From CAYMCO01 sp964388955 (lineage in GTDB: Bacteria; Chloroflexota; Anaerolineae; Anaerolineales; E44-bin32), in contig CAYMCO010000012.1 of the NCBI GenBank assembly GCA_964388955.1, forward strand, positions 57,439 through 121,438: a stretch of 64,000 nt of DNA, given 5' to 3'. Below are positions 24,473-33,308 of this stretch, piece by piece. Positions within the stretch are counted from its first letter, which is position 1. Each line of letters starts with the position of its first letter. The translations under genes and the position numbers were made by a program. The notes beneath the pieces are model-generated. The model was not told where the DNA came from and did not search any database. It worked only from the letters and a program-made list of their open reading frames with translations.

Positions 24473-26058
24473 CGCCGGATCAGGGTCTCCGGGGAGCCAC
24501 AAGGGCAGGCGATGACGACCTGATCTCCGTTGGCCAGTTCACCCTGATAGGCCCTGGCTCCCGCTCGCGCGACCCAGCCGCTGAGCTCGAAAGGCAGCGG
24601 GCCGCCGGCAAGGATCCACTCACCGTTGTACTTGCGGGCGATATGGATGTGGGTGCCGGTGGCTATTCCACCTTCGCAGGAGGGATGGCCGATGCGATCG
24701 CCCTGTTCGACAAACGCCCCAGGCGCGATGCGGTCCTGCTCGGCCACGTGCAAATACAGCAGAACCCAGCCCGTCTGCTCCCGACCATCCGCATCCAGAT
24801 CGATCACAACCAAGCCGCGCTCGCTGCGGGTGACCCGCCCGGGGGCAGCGGCCACGACCCAGTCGCGCGAGACGGCGCAGTTGCCGGTGATATCCACAGG
24901 GGCGAAATCCAACGCCGCCCAGGCGGCCTCCCGCTCCCATGCGCCGTGCGGGCCGCCGGTGAAGGACCATGCTCTTCCCGGCTCAAAGGGGAGGATCATG
25001 GGCGGCTGCTTCAATCCAGGTTCATACAGCGGATGCTCATAGTCCCATGGGCTGCCGAAGAGTGCTTCGTAGCTGGCGACGAAACCATCGGGAGAAAGCG
25101 CCGTCTCCCACTGAGCCCGGGTGTAGATCACGGCGAAGAAATGCTGCAGCGCGACCGTGCCGGCGTTGAGCCCCGGCGCCAGCCGGACGCGTTCACCAGC
25201 TCCGAACTCCACATACAGCTTCGAGCCATCGCGCCAGCCGTAGTATCCGTTCCCCAATTCATTCGCCATCCAGGTGAGCTGTCGGTGCAGCCCTTTGATA
25301 TCCGGGTCACCTTGAAAGAATGGATAGCTCAATTCGGGTTCCGTCGGTTGGGCGGGATCGGTGACCCACCCGACGGTGTATTCGACCATGGCGAGCAGAA
25401 TCCTGGGGTTAAACGAATTGTCCCTGGCCACGAGGCTCAGGATCTCTCCCCCGTTGCGCATTTTGCCGCCAACTCTTTCTTGATAGCGCGCCAAGAAACC
25501 ATCTTGATCGGCGACAAACCCTTCCACATCGAAATCCGCAGCGTGCGGCGAGTACACCACCTCGCTATCTGGCACGAGTAGCTCGGCCGGCCCCGTCCCT
25601 TCCAGCCGGGAGGGGATCAGCAGTGTGCGCCCCTGGCCGATCAGCCCTCCATCCGCCGGCAGATCCCCCTCCAATGCGGATACTTCTCCGGGCAATACCC
25701 CGAACCGCAGCGCAAGCGTCCCCACAGTGTCCCCCGGCTGGGACAGATAGAGCCTGGCTTCGGTTGCCGCAGGGGCGCCGAAGGTGGGCGTGGGTGGAAA
25801 AGTGGGAGAGGCGACCGGTTCGGGCTCGGCTGGGGTGGCCGTCAGGGAAGGCGACGGTCGAGCGGGCGGCGCATCAGTCGGCGCCAGAATAGGCGTTTCG
25901 CTGGGAACGGCCGAGGGGGTGGATGTCGAAGGTCGAGTCGACATCACCTCAGGGCCCGATTGCGGGACACGGGTATCCGCTCGGGCGCACGCCAGAGCAG
26001 CAAACACCAGCATGGCCCCCGGGAGCAGGATCATGCTGCGCTTCTTCCTGCGAGCCAT
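24469..26058 (-). CDS. LysM-M23 lipoprotein, second of three tandem paralogues
   Basis: About 529 residues with the same layout as its neighbours: lipobox (AALAC), long Ser/Thr/Pro linker, LysM (LYLSQPGDTVGTLALRFGV), a helical middle domain (RILLAMVEYTVGW, then NGYYGWRDGSKLY) and an M23 domain with the expected His/Asp and HIH ligands (GTHIHIARKYNGEW). Two Cys in the M23 region (NCAVSRDW and PSCEGG) are shared by all three paralogues and may form a disulfide. The ATG at 26058 has GAGG 8 nt upstream. It lies 10 nt after the first paralogue. Confidence 0.85.
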   Translation of the reverse strand: MARRKKRSMILLPGAMLVFAALACARADTRVPQSGPEVMSTRPSTSTPSAVPSETPILAPTDAPPARPSPSLTATPAEPEPVASPTFPPTPTFGAPAATEARLYLSQPGDTVGTLALRFGVLPGEVSALEGDLPADGGLIGQGRTLLIPSRLEGTGPAELLVPDSEVVYSPHAADFDVEGFVADQDGFLARYQERVGGKMRNGGEILSLVARDNSFNPRILLAMVEYTVGWVTDPAQPTEPELSYPFFQGDPDIKGLHRQLTWMANELGNGYYGWRDGSKLYVEFGAGERVRLAPGLNAGTVALQHFFAVIYTRAQWETALSPDGFVASYEALFGSPWDYEHPLYEPGLKQPPMILPFEPGRAWSFTGGPHGAWEREAAWAALDFAPVDITGNCAVSRDWVVAAAPGRVTRSERGLVVIDLDADGREQTGWVLLYLHVAEQDRIAPGAFVEQGDRIGHPSCEGGIATGTHIHIARKYNGEWILAGGPLPFELSGWVARAGARAYQGELANGDQVVIACPCGSPETLIRR

Positions 26059-26068
26059 CACAACCGCC

Positions 26069-27673
26069 TCACCGGTAGACCTGGTTGCTGGGTTTCCGAC
26101 AAGCGCACGCCTCTAGGGTAACCTCATCTCTGGCGAGAGTGCCATCATACTCCCTCCCCCACCCCGCCGATATCCATCCATCCAAATTGAATGGTATCGC
26201 CCCGTCAGCGGGAATCCATTCCCCATTATACTTTCGCGCCAGATGCACATGCGTCCCATCAGCCACTCCCCCCTCGCAGGATGGGTGGCCGATGTGCTCG
26301 CCCGCTTTAACATATCTCCCCGCCGTCACCCGATCCCTCGACTCGATGTGCATATACAGCAGCGCCCAACCCGTCCCCTCGAGCCCATCTCCATCCAAAT
26401 CCTGGACGACCTCTCCCAATCCAGACCTCACAATGAGCCCGTCCCCCGCCGCCACTACCCAGGAGTCGGAAAGGACGCAGCCCAGCGCGTCGCCCGGGGG
26501 CGCAAAGTCCAGCGCCGCCCAGGCCGTGCCGCTGCCCCAGGCTCTGTGCGGGCCCCCGGTGAATGACCACGTCGTGCCCTCCTCGAAGGGCAGTTGAAGC
26601 GTGGGTTGAGCCAGATCGGGCGGGATGGCCGGCTCGATGGCCCGCCGGAAAGGGTCGCCGAAGAGACTGACATAGGTGTTGTAGAAACCCTCCCGGCCCA
26701 TCAGCTCACGCCAGGAGCCGGAATCGTAAAGCAGAGAAAACAGCTGCTGCACCCCGGCCGTGCCTGCGTTGATGCCCCGGCCCGGGTTGACCACCACCCC
26801 ATCGGGAAAGTGGTAGGGACCCGCCCATCCCGCGCGCCATAGGTAGAATCCCCTCGAGAGCTCGTTCGCCGCCCAGCCCAACTGCTCATACAGGCCCTCC
26901 ATCCCCCCGCGATAGAAGGCCAGCGGATAGGCCCGGACTTGAGCCGGGATGGCGCTCTTGGTTAACCAGCCCCCTTGCTGCTCGAGAACGGCGAGCAATA
27001 GTCGAATGTCAATGGAGTAGCGACGTGCGATAAGGTCGATGATCTCGGCTGCGCTGTATTCTTGCTCATTCACACTTTCCTCATATTCGAGCAGGGGGCT
27101 CCCCCGGCGCGCCAGCTCCCCCTGGAGGTCAAATCGCTCGCCCACCGGCCCCAGGACGAACTCCGAATCCGGCAGCACTTTGAAATCAGGCCCGGGTGCT
27201 TGGGGATAGGGCGTCGGGATGAATAGTGTTTGGTTGACCGCCAACAGGTTCGGGTTGACCAGCCCGTTCGCCTCGGAGATCTGCGAGGCGGACACCCCGA
27301 GATCCCATGCGATGTCGTTCAGGGTGTCTCCATACTCGACGGTGTAGTATTCTGGGATGGATTTCTTCGGTGGTGGCTCGCGAGGGGGGTCCGGGGTGGG
27401 CATCGTGAAGCGCTCATCCTCAGGCAGCGCGGAGGTCGGGCTGGATTGCTTCTCCGGAGTGGGAGTCGGCGTATCTCCCGGCAAGGCAAGTGTAGGCTCC
27501 GCCTCCGAGCCCCTCTCCGGGGATGACTCCTGTCCCACAGGGGCGGAGGAACTCTCGCGTGGGCCCGGCGAGGCCGGGGACGAGGTCGGTGGGGCGCAGG
27601 CGACCGCTGCCAGAGCGAGCGTGAAGGCAACGGCGATCACCTCCCCGATCCTCCGCCTCGGAATTCCGGTCAT
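26069..27673 (-). CDS. LysM-M23 lipoprotein, first of three tandem paralogues
   Basis: 534 residues: lipoprotein signal (LAAVAC), Ser/Pro/Glu-rich linker, LysM (YYTVEYGDTLNDIAWDLGV, about residues 112-155), a middle domain whose RLLLAVLEQQGGW is the closest of the three to a transglycosylase Glu motif, then PLAFYRGGMEGLYEQLGWA, and an M23 domain with intact ligands (PHRAWG, ALDF, GTHVHLARKYNGEW). It is likely anchored in the outer face of the membrane and acts on peptidoglycan. First gene of the three-gene operon. The middle domain's enzymatic role is inference. Confidence 0.85.
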   Translation of the reverse strand: MTGIPRRRIGEVIAVAFTLALAAVACAPPTSSPASPGPRESSSAPVGQESSPERGSEAEPTLALPGDTPTPTPEKQSSPTSALPEDERFTMPTPDPPREPPPKKSIPEYYTVEYGDTLNDIAWDLGVSASQISEANGLVNPNLLAVNQTLFIPTPYPQAPGPDFKVLPDSEFVLGPVGERFDLQGELARRGSPLLEYEESVNEQEYSAAEIIDLIARRYSIDIRLLLAVLEQQGGWLTKSAIPAQVRAYPLAFYRGGMEGLYEQLGWAANELSRGFYLWRAGWAGPYHFPDGVVVNPGRGINAGTAGVQQLFSLLYDSGSWRELMGREGFYNTYVSLFGDPFRRAIEPAIPPDLAQPTLQLPFEEGTTWSFTGGPHRAWGSGTAWAALDFAPPGDALGCVLSDSWVVAAGDGLIVRSGLGEVVQDLDGDGLEGTGWALLYMHIESRDRVTAGRYVKAGEHIGHPSCEGGVADGTHVHLARKYNGEWIPADGAIPFNLDGWISAGWGREYDGTLARDEVTLEACACRKPSNQVYR

Positions 27674-28021
27674 CGGGATCCCGTTTCCCCCATCCTTTTC
27701 CCATTCATCGTTCGATCTCCATGGCCCACCAGGGCATCCCTGAAGTGCCGGCCCAACTGAGGCACAAGCGACCTCTCAAAGCCCTATCGGAGGATGCAAC
27801 TCATATACCACCCACCCCCGCTCGCGAGGCCGCCCAAGCCAGAAATATACCATCCGACGGCTCCTGCAGCGCAGACCGTCCGCCTGGAACACGGTCAATG
27901 GGCGGTTCGGACTTTGCATGCTGCCTCGCATGCGATTCGCCGATCGGCTCGCCGTTGACCCCACCGTTCACTCGGTTGCCCGTACCCCCCTGGATCGTTC
28001 CTGCCCTGAGCCTCATCCCAC
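27674..28021. other. Intergenic region upstream of the LysM-M23 operon
   Basis: This 348-nt stretch should hold the operon promoter; a minus-strand TATATT near 27845-27850 is a weak -10 candidate. Around 27916-27934 two GCATGC copies lie close together, and a GCCGATCGGC palindrome is nearby. I see no supportable gene and no clear terminator for the carboxypeptidase gene that ends here. Confidence 0.4.
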
Positions 28022-28717
28022 CTACCCGCCTGTCAGACACCTCCCCCTCGGCCAGCGGCGAAGCGGCCGGCTGACTCCTGTCGCGTCTCCTTCGCCCGAG
28101 ATACCCCTCTGATAATAGCGGGCCAGCCATCCCGGAAACGGTCGATAGAAATCCTGCGGCAGGGTGGGATTCTCTGGATCAAGATAGCCCGCCCCGAATA
28201 TCTCGGCTGCCAGCCTGCGCCCCACATAGCGCACATGCCAGCCCTCGTGCTTGAACTCCACCCCACATGCACCCATGAAGGCGTTGTTGTACGGCCATGT
28301 GCTGCATTCCTTGTAAGGATAGGAGATGACAAATCCGAAGCGGTGTGCATTCTCCTCCAGCCAGGACCACATGATCTCGTTTTGGCCGATATAGAAAGGT
28401 CTCCTGCCAGGCCAGGTGATATCGAAAGCCGTGCCGAGTTGGTGTTCCGAGAAACCGGGCGGGGCGCGGTTGGAGGGGTCGTCGGCGATCAGATTTGCCT
28501 GCTCTTCGTAGGTCCGGTAGCCGTCGGTCACCTTGATCTGCACGCCCTCACCGGCAGCCGCCTCGATCATCACTGCCATCGCGGATTGCGCGGTGGGATG
28601 GGGGCCCGGGGCATATTGAGGAGGCAGACCATGGCCGCGACCTACGAGCGTATCCAGAGGCGCCCAGGTCCCCTGCAGCGCTCCCAGCAAACATAACGTC
28701 GAAACCAGCCGATTCAT
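28022..28717 (-). CDS. VanY-family D-alanyl-D-alanine carboxypeptidase
   Basis: About 231 residues. An N-terminal hydrophobic segment (signal or anchor) is followed by the M15B core: VTDGYRTYEEQ, SEHQLGTAFDI with zinc ligands His92 and Asp99, and HEGWHVRY with catalytic Glu158 and zinc His161. Such enzymes remove the terminal D-Ala from peptidoglycan stem peptides. The start at 28717 is chosen because AGGA lies upstream and a hydrophobic leader begins at once; a longer in-frame extension would run into the neighbouring gene. 26 nt after the DHH-CBS-CCA gene. Part of a cell-wall cluster with the LysM-M23 genes, not a vancomycin-resistance locus: no van genes are present. Confidence 0.88.
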   Translation of the reverse strand: MNRLVSTLCLLGALQGTWAPLDTLVGRGHGLPPQYAPGPHPTAQSAMAVMIEAAAGEGVQIKVTDGYRTYEEQANLIADDPSNRAPPGFSEHQLGTAFDITWPGRRPFYIGQNEIMWSWLEENAHRFGFVISYPYKECSTWPYNNAFMGACGVEFKHEGWHVRYVGRRLAAEIFGAGYLDPENPTLPQDFYRPFPGWLARYYQRGISGEGDATGVSRPLRRWPRGRCLTGG

Positions 28718-28743
28718 CGGGGATCCTGGGTCTGGAGCCGCTT

Positions 28744-31368
28744 CTACAGGCGCGCCCGAGCGGCGAGCTCCAAGGCCATGCGGTGCTCCTCCTCGGGGGA
28801 CTGAATCTCCCCATCCAAGATTGCTGCCCGGAGGGACCAGAGGATATCCTTGTATGCCGGCCCAGGGCGAAGGCCCATCTCTCGCAGAGTGTTGCCATCT
28901 ACATGAGGGAAGATGAAGCGCCACCTGGACAAGAAAGCGTCGATTGCCTGGCGTTCACCTGCCCCGGGGGCCATCGCCAGCCACGCGACCGCCAGTGTTT
29001 GTTCGGAAGCACCCTCCAGCGCGCGAACCCACTGGCTCGGCGGCGCGCCTGGATCGACCGCACGCAGCCCAGAGATCAGATGAAACGTCCCCAACACAAT
29101 CTCACGTGTCGCCGCCGGCAGGCTCAATCGCTCGCAGAGTTCTCGCGCCACCTCCTCCCCAAGGGGGAGAAACCAAAGCGTATACATGCGCTGCATGTGC
29201 GCCGGCTCTTCGGCCAGCTTCCACTCTTCCGGCACTTCAAATGAGAGCGCCCGCTCAACGTTGATTTCGGTGGCCTCGTCCCAGTCCAGACCCGGATGGA
29301 TGGCGTTGAGCAAACCCAGTTCCCGCAGCCGCATCATGATCGCCCCGTATTTGGGCTCCGCGAGAATCAGCTCCAATTCCCCCCTGATCCGCTCCCCGCT
29401 TACGCGATCGAGCAGCGGCAAGGCCTGTCGGAGCAGCTCCAGCGTCCTGGCTTCGATTTCAAACCCCAGGCGCTGCTCCAAGCGCACGGCCCTCAGCGCG
29501 CGGGTGGGATCGTCGATGAAACTCAGCGAGTGAAGCACCCGAATGAGCCCCTGCTCCAGATCCTGCCCTCCGCCCCAGTGATCGAGCAGCTGCCCGTAGT
29601 GCCGCCCGTCCAATCGCAAGGCCAGCGTGTTAATGGTGAAATCCCTGCGGTGTAGATCCAGTTTGATGCTTCCGCTGCGCACGGAGGGCAGTGCAGTCGG
29701 ATGGGTATAGAACTCCGTGCGCGCCGATACGAAATCCAATGTGGCGGGCAGATCGCGGATCGCATGTGGATCAACGCTCAAAGCCTCGATCAATTTGGGC
29801 TGGTCCTGTGCAAGGGCCCACTTTGCGGTGCCGAAGCGGCGGTGGCTGCTGACCTTACCGCCATACCGGTTCGCCAGCGCCCGAGCCAAGCCGATGGCAT
29901 CGCCCTCAACAACCAAGTCGAAGTCCACGCTCGCCGCGCCCAGGAGAAGATCGCGCACGAAGCCCCCCACAACGAACAGGGCGTCGCCGCGCTCCTGCGC
30001 AACCTGAGCGACCAGTTTCAGGAGGGCTTTTCGAGCGGGCGGAAGGGCGCGTTCGAGTCTCTCCCCGAGGCTGGGAGAAGCGGCCTTCAGTTCCTGGGGC
30101 ACCAGGGTCTTCAACAGATCGGTGCGCGTGACGATGCCGATGATCTCACCGTGTTCCGGATCCACGACCGGCACCTGCCCCCAGTCGTACTCCACCATCA
30201 CCCTTTGCAGATGGTCTATGGAATCGGAGGGGGCAACCACCAGGTCCCCGGCATCCATCACCGCCGTCACCGGCCTGCGGCCCATACCATGGGCCATCGC
30301 CCGGTCGACGTCCCTGCGGCTGAGCAGGCCCACCACTTTCCCGTCTTCGACCACCGGATAACCCTCATGCCCGAATCGGCGCATGCGTTCCGCTGCCAAC
30401 GCCACCGTGTCTCCCGGATCAAGGAGCTGCGGACCGCGCGACATGATCTCACCCACTGTCAGCTTGGGCCGCATGGTCTCCGATAACAGTTGCACGAGTT
30501 CATCTCGGATCGGTCGGAGCCTGCGGCCCCGGATCAACGCTGCGGCGGCTCGGCTGTGGCCCCCGCCCCCAAAATGCGCCGCCACCTTCCCTACGTCCAA
30601 TCCGTCCGTGTTGGAACGGGCCACCATCTGCACATTTCCGTCGAGTTCGACCAGCACGAAAAGGCCGCTCGGGTCGAACACATCCCGCAATTTGTGGGCC
30701 AAACTGGAAATCTCGTCCACCAAATCGGGGGCTCTCTCGGCCGCAACCACCACCGTGAAGCCATGAATTTCGAGCGTCTCCGCCGACTCCAACAGGCGTT
30801 CATACAGATCCCGCTGACCGTTGGAGAGCGGATGGTCGAGATAATTCGCCGCGATGCTCAAGCTTGCGGCGTGCTCGAGCAGCCACGCGCAGGCGCGCAC
30901 ATCGCGGGCCGTGGTCCCCTCGTAGAGCAGAGAGCCGGTATCTTCGTAGATGCCCAGCAGCAGCATTGTGGCTTCGACGGGCGTGGGCTCTCGCCCGGCC
31001 TCCTCCAGGCCCTCGATCAATAGCGTGGTCGTCGCGCCCACCGGTTCGATGTGCGAAGCCCAACCCGGGTCAAGCTCGCCGTCGATCTTGTGATGGTCGA
31101 TGACCTGCACATGGGTCCCGGCAGAAACGCCTTCGAGGGAGGGAAGGGACTGCCGGTCAACCAGGGTCACGCGTGATATCGCCTGGTCCGGCAGATCCCG
31201 GTATTCCACATATGGCATCTGGTCGCGATATAGGGTTAGAAATGCGCGCACATTACGGTTGACGCGCCTTGGCAGCACAGCCACCGCTTGCTCGTGGAGC
31301 AACTTCGCAGCCAGCAAGGCCGCGACTGCATCGAAGTCCGCCTGCTCATGCGTGACGATCAGGTGCAC
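28744..31368 (-). CDS. DHH-CBS-tRNA nucleotidyltransferase fusion (CCA- or A-adding)
   Basis: About 874 residues in three parts. An N-terminal DHH/DHHA1 phosphoesterase (THEQADFDAVAA, the DHH in VIDHHKIDGE, FGGGGHSRAAA) is followed by two CBS domains (TVGEIMSRGPQLLDPGD and VTAVMDAGDLVV) and a class II nucleotidyltransferase/poly(A) polymerase module (GGFVRDLLLG with the DFD pair, RRDFTINTLAL, DDPTRALRAVRLE). It should add or repair the 3'-CCA of tRNAs; CBS domains may sense adenosine nucleotides. The GTG at 31368 is chosen because the conserved DHH strand starts there and GGAGGGG lies 11 nt upstream. Whether it adds CCA or only A cannot be decided. Similar fusions are known in Chloroflexi and other deep lineages. 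Confidence 0.87.
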   Translation of the reverse strand: MHLIVTHEQADFDAVAALLAAKLLHEQAVAVLPRRVNRNVRAFLTLYRDQMPYVEYRDLPDQAISRVTLVDRQSLPSLEGVSAGTHVQVIDHHKIDGELDPGWASHIEPVGATTTLLIEGLEEAGREPTPVEATMLLLGIYEDTGSLLYEGTTARDVRACAWLLEHAASLSIAANYLDHPLSNGQRDLYERLLESAETLEIHGFTVVVAAERAPDLVDEISSLAHKLRDVFDPSGLFVLVELDGNVQMVARSNTDGLDVGKVAAHFGGGGHSRAAAALIRGRRLRPIRDELVQLLSETMRPKLTVGEIMSRGPQLLDPGDTVALAAERMRRFGHEGYPVVEDGKVVGLLSRRDVDRAMAHGMGRRPVTAVMDAGDLVVAPSDSIDHLQRVMVEYDWGQVPVVDPEHGEIIGIVTRTDLLKTLVPQELKAASPSLGERLERALPPARKALLKLVAQVAQERGDALFVVGGFVRDLLLGAASVDFDLVVEGDAIGLARALANRYGGKVSSHRRFGTAKWALAQDQPKLIEALSVDPHAIRDLPATLDFVSARTEFYTHPTALPSVRSGSIKLDLHRRDFTINTLALRLDGRHYGQLLDHWGGGQDLEQGLIRVLHSLSFIDDPTRALRAVRLEQRLGFEIEARTLELLRQALPLLDRVSGERIRGELELILAEPKYGAIMMRLRELGLLNAIHPGLDWDEATEINVERALSFEVPEEWKLAEEPAHMQRMYTLWFLPLGEEVARELCERLSLPAATREIVLGTFHLISGLRAVDPGAPPSQWVRALEGASEQTLAVAWLAMAPGAGERQAIDAFLSRWRFIFPHVDGNTLREMGLRPGPAYKDILWSLRAAILDGEIQSPEEEHRMALELAARARL

Positions 31369-31491
31369 CGTAGATTCGACCCCTCCATCACACTCCGGGC
31401 CATCCCGAACCGTCGGAGGGCGCTGCCTGAAGCCAGTCCGGCCCCCGGGTTTCGGATGCCTGCAGGCAGCCCCATCCGGCTTGCCCCCCGG

Positions 31492-31497
31492 ATTATA
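31492..31497 (-). promoter_or_regulatory. Candidate -10 of the DHH-CBS-CCA gene
   Basis: Perfect TATAAT on the minus strand about 124 nt upstream of the GTG. No convincing -35 at standard spacing. Confidence 0.4.
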
Positions 31498-31692
31498 CAA
31501 TGGGCAGGGACCGCTGACCGGGCATGATTGGCGCGCAACTCGCGATCCCATAGGGCCGCCTGACAGATGGTGTCCTGCCCCCTGTTGCGGGCCCGGGTTC
31601 GTGACCTGGATGGCGGTGGGCGCTTGCGATCGGCGCGCCTGCCAACGGGTTTGGTCGCAGCGGGGTTATTGGGGCCGCTCTGCGCAGGCCGG

Positions 31693-33084
31693 TCAGGATC
31701 CGGGGGAGGGCGAGGGTTCAGGGGTGGGGGTCGGGAACAGCCCCTCTACACCCTCAAACGCGACTGCCAAGGCAAACTCAGGATCCCCCCTGCCCTCCGT
31801 TACCATCCGGGCTGCATCTTCGATCGGGGCCATGTAGCGGGTGTGCCCGGGCTCGAGGGGATAGGCGACCCCTTCGAGCAGCGCGGTCATCGCCTCTCCC
31901 TGCAGATCGGTCTCCAGCCGAAGATCCTTTAGCACCGGCAGATGCCCTGCGCCATGGACTTCCGCCAGAGTCGTTTGCGCCTGCCGCGTCAGCAGGTATG
32001 AAGCGAAGACCCAGGCGGCTTCCGTCTCCTGAGCGCCTGTGGAGGAAGCGAAATAGATGTTCTCTGACCAAACAAAGCCCACAAGATCCAGGCCGCGCTC
32101 GTCATCCCTGGGCCATGGGTCGATAACCAGGTTGCCAACGCCCAGTTCCCGGTCCAACTCGTTGGCGACCTCGGTGCTGTCCCAATACCAGCCCGCCCGG
32201 CCGGCGGCGAATAACTCTCGGTCCGCGTCGCTGTCGAAGGTCACCGGCCCGGTGGTGCCCAGCTCAGAGAGCAGCGAAAGCCAGCACAGGCCGGATTCCG
32301 GGCTCAGCACGGGCGTATCCGGTTCAAAGGAGATGTCCCCGCCGCAGGGAGCGATCTGGGAAGCAGAATACATGAACCCCATATCCAACGCCGCGCCCTC
32401 GACGACCTCGCTGGATCGCAATTCGCGAGCCGTGTTGACCATTTCCTCTAGAGACCCAACGGGAGATCGCACCAGCGCCCGATTTCTGTACAGCACTACT
32501 CCCTGCATCTCGAGGGGCAGACCAACGATCGCTCCTCGAAATGCGACCTGGCTCCAGGCCAGAGGATGGATGGATTCATGCAGGTCACTGGTAATTCGTA
32601 CGCTGAGATCACGAACCAAGCCCTGCTCCCATAAGCTCGGCCCCCATTCCGCAGGTCCCAACAACAGGCTGACCGGCTGGCCGGCCTCCCCGGCGCTTTC
32701 GAAAGCGGTTCGAATCTCATCCAGTGGGAAATATGAGACGTATACGGTCACGCCGGGATATTGCTCCCGAAACCCCTCGATGACCAGCTTCAGGCTGCGC
32801 AGCTCTTCGGGGGTCCACGAGAGCCACAGATGGACATCCCCCTCCACGTTATATCGCGGCGGGGGTGATGGGCTGGGCGTCGCAATTGGGGTTTCCGGGC
32901 TGGGGGCGGGGGTGGTCGCTGTCGCACTGGCTTCCGGCGTGGAGCTCGGGGCAACGCTGGGCGTTGGCGTCGCGGTGGCCGATGGCGAAAGCGCGGTGCA
33001 GGAGCAAAGCAGGGCGGCAAGAACGGCGCCCATCGCACCGCACCGGTCCAGGCCAAGAAGGATGGGTTCTGTGCGGATTCTCAT
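31693..33084 (-). CDS. Extracellular solute-binding lipoprotein (family 1, sugar type)
   Basis: About 463 residues: signal peptide with lipobox-like LLCSC, a Thr/Pro-rich linker to about residue 75, then a periplasmic-binding-protein fold of the carbohydrate type (VHLWLSWTPEELRSLKLVIEGF, later FAAGRAGWYWDSTEV). It should bind a sugar or oligosaccharide outside the cell. No permease or ATPase genes adjoin it, so it is an orphan that must use components encoded elsewhere. The ATG at 33084 has AGGTGG 7 nt upstream. The ligand cannot be told. Confidence 0.82.
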   Translation of the reverse strand: MRIRTEPILLGLDRCGAMGAVLAALLCSCTALSPSATATPTPSVAPSSTPEASATATTPAPSPETPIATPSPSPPPRYNVEGDVHLWLSWTPEELRSLKLVIEGFREQYPGVTVYVSYFPLDEIRTAFESAGEAGQPVSLLLGPAEWGPSLWEQGLVRDLSVRITSDLHESIHPLAWSQVAFRGAIVGLPLEMQGVVLYRNRALVRSPVGSLEEMVNTARELRSSEVVEGAALDMGFMYSASQIAPCGGDISFEPDTPVLSPESGLCWLSLLSELGTTGPVTFDSDADRELFAAGRAGWYWDSTEVANELDRELGVGNLVIDPWPRDDERGLDLVGFVWSENIYFASSTGAQETEAAWVFASYLLTRQAQTTLAEVHGAGHLPVLKDLRLETDLQGEAMTALLEGVAYPLEPGHTRYMAPIEDAARMVTEGRGDPEFALAVAFEGVEGLFPTPTPEPSPSPGS

Positions 33085-33295
33085 CACCAATCCACCTGGG
33101 AGGCAGAAGCGGCCACGAGAGCAAACAGGCTCAGATGGGGAACTCCGGGCCCGTCAACCCTCCGAGGCCCATTTTGCCAACACGCCTCAGGGTGCGAGTG
33201 TACCATAGCCGGGCCCGAACAAGCACCGCCAACACGGGGGCATGCTTCCCACCGAGTCATCATCTTGCGAAAGCCCGGAGGATCAGCCGGCCGAG

Positions 33296-33301
33296 TATAA
33301 T
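33296..33301 (+). promoter_or_regulatory. -10 box of lipM, leaderless type
   Basis: Perfect TATAAT with 7 nt to the ATG at 33309, so the expected transcription start coincides with the initiation codon. No Shine-Dalgarno and no strong -35. Confidence 0.5.
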
Positions 33302-33308
33302 CGCTTCC

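Noticed and set aside
28022..28717. Vancomycin-resistance locus
   Set aside because: The VanY-like enzyme lacks vanH, vanA, vanX or vanRS neighbours; it sits with general cell-wall genes.
28718..28924. N-terminal extension of the VanY-like protein
   Set aside because: It would overlap the end of the DHH-CBS-CCA gene and precede a hydrophobic leader; a start with AGGA at 28717 fits better.
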